In this document: positions 44,601 through 50,835 of the stretch, in pieces
How positions within the stretch are numbered: the stretch's first letter is position 1
Layout of the letters: each line of letters starts with the position of its first letter
Assembly (NCBI RefSeq): GCF_011090185.1
Contig: NZ_JAAFGS010000008.1
Span: forward strand, 1 to 64,000
Origin: Saccharibacillus alkalitolerans
Lineage (GTDB): Bacteria; Bacillota; Bacilli; Paenibacillales; Paenibacillaceae
Length of the DNA stretch: 64,000 bases
Direction of reading: 5' to 3'
Position numbers and translations under genes: made by a program
Notes under the pieces: model-generated
Told to the model about the DNA's origin: nothing
The model's input: the letters and a program-made list of their open reading frames with translations, nothing else
Database searches by the model: none

Positions 44601-44838
44601 GGAAGCCGAACAGGAGAAGTATTTGCGCAAGCCGTTCACCGTCAAAGAGCTGCTCGAGCTCGGACGGCGCCTGATCGAGCGTCCGCCTGCCCGAACGGCG
44701 CTGGCTCTTGCGGTGCCGGACGGCTCCCTGGCCCGGGCTTCGCTCGAAACGCACGGTTTGGATATCCGTCAGGTCGAAGCGAACTCGGAATTCGCGATCG
44801 CGGAAATCGGGCCCGAAGATGAAGGAGGTCCTGTATGA
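41677..44838 (+). CDS. Hybrid sensor histidine kinase (TM-HAMP-GAF-PAS-HisKA-HATPase-REC)
   Basis: A 1053-residue kinase. Membrane segments (about 14-35 and 187-208) flank an extracellular helical sensor. A HAMP domain and long Glu/Gln-rich coiled coil (about 265-330), a GAF-like domain (about 335-500), another coiled coil and a PAS-like domain (about 535-645) precede the phospho-His664 (VSHELRTPL). The ATPase motifs are HNLLSNAVKYS, RDYGLGIP and GTGLGLAIV. A C-terminal receiver has Asp935 (VVDLSLA). The last 50 residues lack recognised motifs. It likely drives a His-Asp-His-Asp relay through the HPt protein that overlaps its stop codon. Confidence 0.9.
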   Translation: MKRAASGSLPRRIAYGTMALFLVLGVLLAAAEFALHRQYADVSNEMDDAIARLNLLQDTERSFQESVSYLRGYAAYGREDLRERTVAAHEDYDRLFANLRGAYDEESGSASAVDGLTELNGNFNTYSTRALELIAAGNDPAVNELARSKGSALVGQMETEFAALVDMQRSRIVEQSERSRELARIVLIVPALILAAALAAALLLIRYLRKAFIQPVMQAEQAVAGIERGEIVTLDGSSRGDEIGRLLGGIGRMADGIRNRQLELENNLLQMEEQREELEAQNDELEAQNEQILQQRSQLEGALGRLTRREAQLEAINAYQRSLVGSTELNDFLHQAIEQLIVVTGCDAAMLVMRSDRLTQTPTTGWSADDLRESGAEESAAAAFRARFGEERYDMLYSSGYPASSAASFGGEPSGPALQAIRINRSVTRRRPVSGAEAGAHGAYETAVDTYYPVYDGDGEERPAGFLMLTTYGGLSAAEGEEELAEGMVRQFIGALFAQLTQAERQRQRRELEQKSRELEQEKQNLRNQRDATQKVIDSIHEALVVCSPDGEILLCNRITAELLDPALRPGTNFIGMMEELRGTLGLPDDAGERLRDALNAEAGDLRARYAFEPPGRPARYFEVYVQRIEDVVWGSVKLFVFRDRTKEEETNRLRDEFVSVVSHELRTPLASILGFSEIMLNRSVKPEKAQKYISTIHGEATRLSGLIGDFLDLQRIEAGKQSYRMLPLDLKPLTEDVAAQWDGRAGHAVRLTLPEGVCAVRSDGDRLKQVLHNLLSNAVKYSPGKDVVDCVLRPEDGRWVVEVRDYGLGIPEDAKPKMFGKFYRVDNSDRRQIGGTGLGLAIVKEMIEDLGGEISFDSVLGEGSTFRFALPALDLPAVDEAVLVLEDDASLGRLITEAFREDGLRTALFPEAEAALLALSRAPADKPPVLCVVDLSLAGELSGWDFIRKLTEEGERSRLPIVISSALDPPAGYAEAEQEKYLRKPFTVKELLELGRRLIERPPARTALALAVPDGSLARASLETHGLDIRQVEANSEFAIAEIGPEDEGGPV

Positions 44839-46604
44839 ACAAGTATCAAAAGCTGTTTACCAACCAGGCGGCTGAAAATTTGGGCCGGATGCTGGAACCC
44901 GGCGCCCGGACGGACGAACGCACCGTGTACCGGATGCTGCATTCGATCAAAGGCACCTCCGGCACCATCGGGCTGCAGGAGTGGTACGAAGCGGCCCTTC
45001 GCCTGCTCGAAGAATTTCAGGAGGAAGGCGACCGTATTTTCGCGGGCGAAGAATTGAACCATCGGCTGGCGGAACTCCGGCGGCTGCTTCAAGAGTCCGG
45101 CGGAGGCGAGACTTCCGCGGAACCTGACGGCAAAGGCGCGGATGCCGCCGGCTCAGTCCCCGAATCGGCTGCGCCGCGAAGCCTGCGGGACGCGGTGACG
45201 AAGCGGGGCGGAGGAGCCGTCGAAGCGGGAACCGCGTCGGAGGGCACGACCGCGCGGGAGCGGGAAGAAAGCGAAGAGCGCCGGCTGCGGGAGCTCGAAG
45301 GCGGCGCGTCCGAAGCGGAGGCGGCCGAAGGCACGGTCCTGCTGCTCGACGACGATCTGGGACTGCTGACGCTGCTGAAGGACGAATTGGAAGCCCGGGG
45401 GTTCACGGTGTTCGCGACGCCCCGTTTCGATAAGGCCGTGGAATGGTTTTACGAGATGCGGCCGGATTGCGCCGTGCTTAACGTGCTGATGCCGGAGCAG
45501 AGCGGTTTCGACCTGATGGAGCGGCTGCGGGAACTGTGCGACCGTTACATGATTCCGGTCGTGCTGATGACGGCGAAGACCGACGACGCGACCCGGATTC
45601 GAGCTTACGAAGACGGGGCCGACGACTTCCTGACCAAGCCGCTGAATCTCGAGGAGTTTGTCGTTCGGATCCGGCGTCTGATTCGCCGGCGCCGGCGCCT
45701 GACCGGTCAACTGCTGCTCGATCAGACGACCGGCGCTTACGGCATGCCGTTCCTGGAGCGGGAGCTGACGCGTCAGATCGGTCTGCTCGAAGATCCGCAG
45801 GAGCGGCTTGCCGTTACGGCCGTGCAGTTGGAAGGGCTGCGCCGCCTTAACGAACGGACGGGCTACCGCGAAGGCGATCGGCTGCTTCGGGCCTTCTCGG
45901 ATGCCGTTCGGCGGCGCCTGCGTCCGCATGACGTCTGGGCGCGGGATCGGGCCAGTCGCTTTTTCCTGCTCCAGCCCGGCTTGAGCGAAGCGCAGAGCGC
46001 CGCTTTTTTGCAGGACGTGTTGCTGAAAGAGAATTTGCCCGAGCTGCTCGGGGCCGACGAAGTGAGCGCCGTTTACGGGATCGCCGAGGTCGGCGCGGGA
46101 ATGTCCCGCCAGCAGGCGCTGGCCGGAGCGGTGCGCGCGCTCGACGCGGCGCCCCGCGCGGAGGCGGAAGACTCGGAATCGGATTCGGCCGGTTCGCTCT
46201 CCCGGCAGCTCCGGCTTGCCATCATCGACGACGATTCGCTGATCCGTACCATTTTGGAGCGGCAGCTTCAAAGCCTCGAAGAAGAATACGAGCTGGAAAT
46301 TCGCGGTTTCGCCGACGGCGAAGAATTTCTGAGCGACCCGTGGCACGTCGGCGGGTCCCGCTATCTGCTCATTCTTGATCGGATGATGCCGAGGATGAAC
46401 GGAATGGAAGTGCTGAGTCGGCTGCGCGGCGGCGGATACGACCCGGTCTATACCGTGCTGATGCTGACCGGCGTCGGCGACGAACGGGGCATCGCGGAAG
46501 CGATCCGGGCGGGAACGGACGATTACATGACCAAGCCTTTCAGCATGGTCGAGCTTGAAGCGCGTATCCGCCGCCTGCTCGGAAAGGTGGGGACCGGATT
46601 ATGA
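44835..46604 (+). CDS. HPt-REC-degenerate GGDEF-REC protein
   Basis: A 589-residue signalling protein. HPt domain: His36 in HSIKGTSGTIG. After an Ala/Glu-rich linker, REC1 (about 165-285) has Asn216 where the phosphoacceptor Asp should be (AVLNVLMPE), so it cannot be phosphorylated in the usual way. A GGDEF-like domain follows, but the active motif reads RASRF (372-376), so it cannot be a cyclase and may bind c-di-GMP or GTP, or be structural. REC2 keeps Asp515 (LILDRMMPR). It should take phosphate from the hybrid kinase through His36 and signal to the HEAT/glycosyltransferase proteins. Confidence 0.87.
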   Translation: MNKYQKLFTNQAAENLGRMLEPGARTDERTVYRMLHSIKGTSGTIGLQEWYEAALRLLEEFQEEGDRIFAGEELNHRLAELRRLLQESGGGETSAEPDGKGADAAGSVPESAAPRSLRDAVTKRGGGAVEAGTASEGTTAREREESEERRLRELEGGASEAEAAEGTVLLLDDDLGLLTLLKDELEARGFTVFATPRFDKAVEWFYEMRPDCAVLNVLMPEQSGFDLMERLRELCDRYMIPVVLMTAKTDDATRIRAYEDGADDFLTKPLNLEEFVVRIRRLIRRRRRLTGQLLLDQTTGAYGMPFLERELTRQIGLLEDPQERLAVTAVQLEGLRRLNERTGYREGDRLLRAFSDAVRRRLRPHDVWARDRASRFFLLQPGLSEAQSAAFLQDVLLKENLPELLGADEVSAVYGIAEVGAGMSRQQALAGAVRALDAAPRAEAEDSESDSAGSLSRQLRLAIIDDDSLIRTILERQLQSLEEEYELEIRGFADGEEFLSDPWHVGGSRYLLILDRMMPRMNGMEVLSRLRGGGYDPVYTVLMLTGVGDERGIAEAIRAGTDDYMTKPFSMVELEARIRRLLGKVGTGL

Positions 46605-47701
46605 GCGACGCCAGCATCCTGCGCATGCTCTGGATGGCCGTCGCCCTGCTGATCGCGCTGATCGGACTCACCCTGTTTTATCTGGTCGAGCGCAAGATCA
46701 GAAGGACCCGCTACCGGCAGCAGGTGGCGGAAGCGGTCGACAGATTTGCCGCGCCGGATTCTCCGCTCGCCGAGTATCTCGGCAGCGGGGAAAGATCCCG
46801 CCGGCTGTCCGCTTCCGGGGAAGGGCTGCGGCGCGAAGCGCTGGAAGAAGCGCTGTTGAGCCGATTGGCGGTCAGCGCTTCGCAGACCGAACGGGAGCGA
46901 ATCTATGATTTCGCGGCGCAGCATTTCGGCGAGGAGTACGAGTACCTGCTGGGAAGAAGACGTTGGAGCGACCGAATGAACGTCCTGCTGCATATCGAAA
47001 GGTTCAAGATGGGCCGTCTGAAAAAAGCCGTTCTCGACCGGATCGAACGGCTGGACATGCGGCCCAAGCATGACGACGAGCGATTTTTGCTGGTTCGCAC
47101 GCTGGCTTCCCTTCAGGCCGAGGAAGCGCTCGATTACTTGGACGTCGCGGCGGAACGTTTTTCGGAACTGCAGCTGATGCAGGTTCTGCGTCCGCTGCGC
47201 GGCGAGCTGCTGGATCGGCTGATTCGCGGCTTTGACGAACTTCCGCTTCGGATTCGGCGCTGCCTGCTGGATACGCTGAGACTGGGCAATGCGCGTACGA
47301 CCGAAGTGCTGGAACTGCTTGAACGTTCCATGCGTTCGGAAGACAGGGAGACGCGCATCCGGGCACTGAAAGCGCTGGCCAACTTCGGTTATATGACTCC
47401 GGAAGCCGCGGATAATCTCGAAGCCCGCATGGCCGAGGGAGAAGCGGTCCTGTGGCCCGAACGGCTGATGCACGCCCGTTTGGCCGGCGCCATTCGCGAA
47501 GAGCGCTTCGTGCCGTATTTGGAACGCATGATGGCGGACCCGTCTTACGAGGTACGCCGCGAGGCCGCTTCTTCGCTGTCGCAATACCGGAACGGGCTCG
47601 AGCGGATCGGGAAGATCGCGGAGGAGCACCCGGACCGCTTTGCCCGGGATATGGCCGTGGAGACGCTGGAAAGGAGGGCTTATGAGCGGAACGTGGGTTG
47701 A
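46601..47701 (+). CDS. Membrane-anchored HEAT-repeat protein
   Basis: A 366-residue protein with one N-terminal membrane segment (about 9-28, small external tail) and a cytoplasmic helical-repeat body (about 75-360). HEAT-like units are clear in RIRALKALANFGYM and YEVRREAASSLSQYR. It overlaps the signalling gene before it (ATGA) and the glycosyltransferase after it (20 bases). The arrangement suggests a scaffold linking the phosphorelay to the membrane glycosyltransferase. No enzymatic motif is seen. Confidence 0.78.
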   Translation: MSDASILRMLWMAVALLIALIGLTLFYLVERKIRRTRYRQQVAEAVDRFAAPDSPLAEYLGSGERSRRLSASGEGLRREALEEALLSRLAVSASQTERERIYDFAAQHFGEEYEYLLGRRRWSDRMNVLLHIERFKMGRLKKAVLDRIERLDMRPKHDDERFLLVRTLASLQAEEALDYLDVAAERFSELQLMQVLRPLRGELLDRLIRGFDELPLRIRRCLLDTLRLGNARTTEVLELLERSMRSEDRETRIRALKALANFGYMTPEAADNLEARMAEGEAVLWPERLMHARLAGAIREERFVPYLERMMADPSYEVRREAASSLSQYRNGLERIGKIAEEHPDRFARDMAVETLERRAYERNVG

Positions 47702-49196
47702 CGTCTTTATGGAAGCGCACCGGATAATCGGCATTCTGATCATCATCTATGTGGCGATGTCGGCCGCCGTTTATTTGTTTTTGACCGCCGCGGCCGCGTT
47801 CAGCTTGTGGCGCGACCGGGACTTGAGCGAAATTCAATACAGCACCGTGCTGGAGACGGAACTCGTCCCGCCGCTGAGCATTATCGTGCCGGCCTACAAC
47901 GAAGAAGTCAACATCGTCGGCAGCGTGCGCTCCCTGCTGAGCATCAATTACAAGCAGTTCGAAATCGTGGTCGTCAACGACGGCTCGAAGGACAAGACCG
48001 TACAGATGATGCTCGAAGAGTTCGATATGACGGAAGTGAAGGGGCGGGTGCCGTTTTCGGGCTTGAAAAAGGAAACGAAGCCGCTGCGCGCCGTATACCG
48101 TTCGCTCCGGCATCCCAATCTGGTGCTGGTCGACAAGGAAAACGGCGGCAAGGCCGATGCGCTGAACGTCGGGATCAACGTATGCCGTTATCCTTACTTC
48201 GTCTCTCTCGACGGAGATACCGTGCTCGACACGGACGCGTTCATCAAGGTGGTCAAGCCGATCATGGATGCCCGTCCGGGCGAAGAAATCGTGGCAACCG
48301 GCGGCAGCGTCGGCATCGCGAACGGCAGTACGGTCGACAGCGGTTATCTAAGCAGCGAGAGCGTCCGGCTGTCGAATAAGCCGCTTGTCGTCATGCAGGT
48401 CGTGGAATATCTGCGAGCTTTCCTGATGGGAAGAATCGGTCTCAGCCGCTATAACATGCTCCTGCTCGTCTCGGGCGCGTTCGGCGTGTTCAAAAAAAGC
48501 TGGGTCGTCGAAGTCGGCGGCTACGAGACCGGCACGATCGGGGAAGACATGGAACTGACCGTTCGCCTGCACGAATTGATTCGCCGGAAAAAAAGCAAAG
48601 CGCGCATCGTGTACGTGCCCGAGCCGGTCTGCTGGACGGAAGCCCCGGAAAGCTTTACCATTTTGAAGCGGCAGCGGACAAGATGGCACCGGGGACTGTA
48701 CGAAAGCCTCAACTCGCACAAAAAGATGATTCTCAATCCCAAGTACGGGCGGGTAGGGATGCTGTCGATGCCGTTCTTTCTGTTCATCGAGCTTCTGGGC
48801 CCCCTTGTCGAGCTTCTGGGCTATTTCACCGTCGTATTCGGTTTCTTCCTGGGGCGGATCAACATCGAAATTTCGCTGCTGCTGGCGCTCGTCATGCTGC
48901 TGTTCGGTTCGCTGATGTCGACGATGAGCGTGCTGTTCGAGGAATGGAGATTCCACAATTACAATCGGATTTCGGATACGTTCCGGCTGTTCTTCTATGC
49001 GCTCTCCGAGTCGTTTTGGTACCGTCCGGTCATGACCTGGTGGCGGACCCAGGGGCTGTTCCAGGCGATCCGGGGCAAAAAGCACGGCTGGGGCGAAATG
49101 ACGCGGGTCAACGTGCTGGGCGCCAACAAGAAACCGAACGCGATTCCGGGCACGAATCCGGCAGCGAATCCGGTTCCGCCGGAGAAAAAGGAGTGA
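47682..49196 (+). CDS. Processive family 2 glycosyltransferase (BcsA/PgaC-like)
   Basis: A 504-residue membrane glycosyltransferase. An N-terminal membrane segment (about 12-38) precedes the GT2 domain with VVVNDGS, the metal-binding SLDGDTVLD, catalytic Asp in GEDMEL and the QRTRW motif of processive synthases. Three or four C-terminal membrane helices (about 360-440) would form the export pore. ATG 47682 follows AAGGAGGG and lies inside the HEAT gene. It probably polymerises and exports a polysaccharide. Sugar identity is not predictable. No PilZ domain is present, unlike BcsA. Confidence 0.87.
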   Translation: MSGTWVDVFMEAHRIIGILIIIYVAMSAAVYLFLTAAAAFSLWRDRDLSEIQYSTVLETELVPPLSIIVPAYNEEVNIVGSVRSLLSINYKQFEIVVVNDGSKDKTVQMMLEEFDMTEVKGRVPFSGLKKETKPLRAVYRSLRHPNLVLVDKENGGKADALNVGINVCRYPYFVSLDGDTVLDTDAFIKVVKPIMDARPGEEIVATGGSVGIANGSTVDSGYLSSESVRLSNKPLVVMQVVEYLRAFLMGRIGLSRYNMLLLVSGAFGVFKKSWVVEVGGYETGTIGEDMELTVRLHELIRRKKSKARIVYVPEPVCWTEAPESFTILKRQRTRWHRGLYESLNSHKKMILNPKYGRVGMLSMPFFLFIELLGPLVELLGYFTVVFGFFLGRINIEISLLLALVMLLFGSLMSTMSVLFEEWRFHNYNRISDTFRLFFYALSESFWYRPVMTWWRTQGLFQAIRGKKHGWGEMTRVNVLGANKKPNAIPGTNPAANPVPPEKKE

Positions 49197-49203
49197 GCCG
49201 CAG

Positions 49204-50442
49204 TTGAAAAATAAGAAGCCTTTTCCCCGCTTTTGGGTCGGACTCGCCGCACTGATGCTGCTTCTGCTGCTGCCCTGGATCGTTTGGGAGGCCCGCCCGG
49301 CGAAAAGCCTCTCGGTTGCCGTATTGGACAAGACGGTGGTCGACGACAGCTACCGGGAGCACAAAGGATTGTTCTGGATCTTGAACCAGCAGAAATACCG
49401 GATGCCGGGCGGCGGCAAGTACTTGTACGATCGCGATTATTACGGCAATTTCCCCGGCGAAAACGGCGTGCGGCAAGGGGAACGGACGCTGGCCGATATG
49501 CCGGAAGACGTACAGCTGATCTACGCGGCCGATACGTACGGCCTTGCCGAAGCGGAGGCGCTCGAGAGCGGGGACGCGGAAGCCGGCGTACCGGTCAATG
49601 CCGGCGGGAAGGCGCCGCAGCGGCAGGAGGGCGGCATGAAGATCGCCGACGTTAATGCCATGGAGTCGGCTTCCGCGCGGGGAACGATGCTGGTCGCCGA
49701 GTTCAATTCCGTCGCGACGCCTACGACCGGCGCGGTCAGGGAAAGGGCAAGCGCCCTGTTCGGCATGAATTGGACCGGCTGGACCGCGCGTTATTTCCGG
49801 GACTTGTCCGAAGGCGTCGAGATTCCGTCCTGGGTACCGGGCCGTTACCGGGAGATTACCGGCAGCGACTGGGCCTATACGGGCGCGGGATTTTTGTTCG
49901 TGCAGAACGACGGGGACCTGTTCGTGCTCCGTGAAGGCGAAGAGACGAGCGGCGGGGCCCGGATCTCGTTCACTTCCGCCGGGAAGGAGCGCTTCGGCAT
50001 GAACCCGAACGACCGCTACAATTACTGGTTCGACATAGTGACGGCGGCCGCGGGCAGCGAAGTTCTCGCGGAATACAATTTGCAGCTGACCGATAACGGC
50101 CGCGCGCTGCTGGCCGAACGAGGGATCCGCGAAAATTTCCCCGCCGTGATTCGGCGGGAAACCCCGGCGGGAGGATTCGACGGCGCGATTCCTTTCGGAG
50201 CGACGGCGTCTCCCGCCGCGGGGCAGGTGAGCTATTACTTCGCCGGCGACTATGCCGACCACGACGAATACCCGTTTTGGCGGCGCTACGCGGGCTGGCC
50301 GACGTTCAAGAGCTGGTTCACGTTCGATACGCCCGGCAGCGAAGAAGCTTTTTACTGGGACGTCTATGTGCCGATGATGCAAAAGGTTCTGGAAGAAGCG
50401 TCCTCCGTGAACGTATCGGTCGAGCCGGGTCATTCGGAATGA
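49204..50442 (+). CDS. Extracytoplasmic protein of unknown function in the GT2 operon
   Basis: A 412-residue protein with a membrane anchor or signal (about 10-29) and a large outside domain. The mature part begins LSVAVLDKTVVDDSYREH, followed by a Tyr-rich KYLYDRDYYGNFPGENG and QLIYAADTYG, well-ordered motifs suggesting an enzyme fold, but I recognise no family. A Gly/Ala-rich loop occurs near 125-145. Translation probably starts at TTG 49204 after AAGGAG. As last gene of the operon it is placed to modify, anchor or cleave the secreted polymer. Confidence 0.7.
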   Translation: MKNKKPFPRFWVGLAALMLLLLLPWIVWEARPAKSLSVAVLDKTVVDDSYREHKGLFWILNQQKYRMPGGGKYLYDRDYYGNFPGENGVRQGERTLADMPEDVQLIYAADTYGLAEAEALESGDAEAGVPVNAGGKAPQRQEGGMKIADVNAMESASARGTMLVAEFNSVATPTTGAVRERASALFGMNWTGWTARYFRDLSEGVEIPSWVPGRYREITGSDWAYTGAGFLFVQNDGDLFVLREGEETSGGARISFTSAGKERFGMNPNDRYNYWFDIVTAAAGSEVLAEYNLQLTDNGRALLAERGIRENFPAVIRRETPAGGFDGAIPFGATASPAAGQVSYYFAGDYADHDEYPFWRRYAGWPTFKSWFTFDTPGSEEAFYWDVYVPMMQKVLEEASSVNVSVEPGHSE

Positions 50443-50578
50443 GGGAAGAACGCGTCTTTGGACGCGAAAAGACGACATAAAGAAGGCAAAAACGGGAATT
50501 CGGCGCAAATTCGAAGCTTTTCGGATTCGCCTGCCGGCGAATCCGAAAAACTTCTTCCCCATTTTGGCAGATTAGGGA

Positions 50579-50607
50579 TTCACAAAAAGGCAAAGGGCCT
50601 TTATAAT
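50579..50607 (+). promoter_or_regulatory. Sigma-A promoter before the GH65 fusion gene
   Basis: TTCACA (50579-50584), a 17-base spacer and perfect TATAAT (50602-50607). Confidence 0.65.
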
Positions 50608-50642
50608 GCAGATGTAAGCCCTTTCAATACAACCCTGACTTG

Positions 50643-50673
50643 GAGTCTTCGCCTCGGCGGAGGCTCTCTTTTT
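50643..50673 (+). terminator. Terminator or attenuator hairpin in the GH65 leader
   Basis: GAGTCTTCGCC (50643-50653, allowing two G-U pairs) with GGCGGAGGCTC (50656-50666), then TCTTTTT. It lies between the promoter at 50579 and the GH65 gene, so it may attenuate that gene as well as end read-through from the upstream operon. Confidence 0.7.
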
Positions 50674-50835
50674 ATGGGATTTTCGAAGGGCGATCGGACA
50701 GAAAAACCGGGCCTGGACGATGCCCGGCAATTTATTCGGCCCTTTTGCGCGGACAAAGTTACTTACCCGAAGCCGGTTGGGTAATAAGGGGGGAGTCTGT
50801 GCGACAGAGAAACGATGGGAATGGGAGGAAATGAT

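Larger units (their letters stand above)
50443..50835. other. Leader region between the GT2 operon and GH65 fusion gene
   Basis: The 393 bases hold a promoter (50579-50607), a terminator-like hairpin 36 bases after its -10 (50643-50673) and several short hairpins. No AAACGTTT operator is present, so this GH65 gene is not obviously in the MalR set. Confidence 0.6.
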
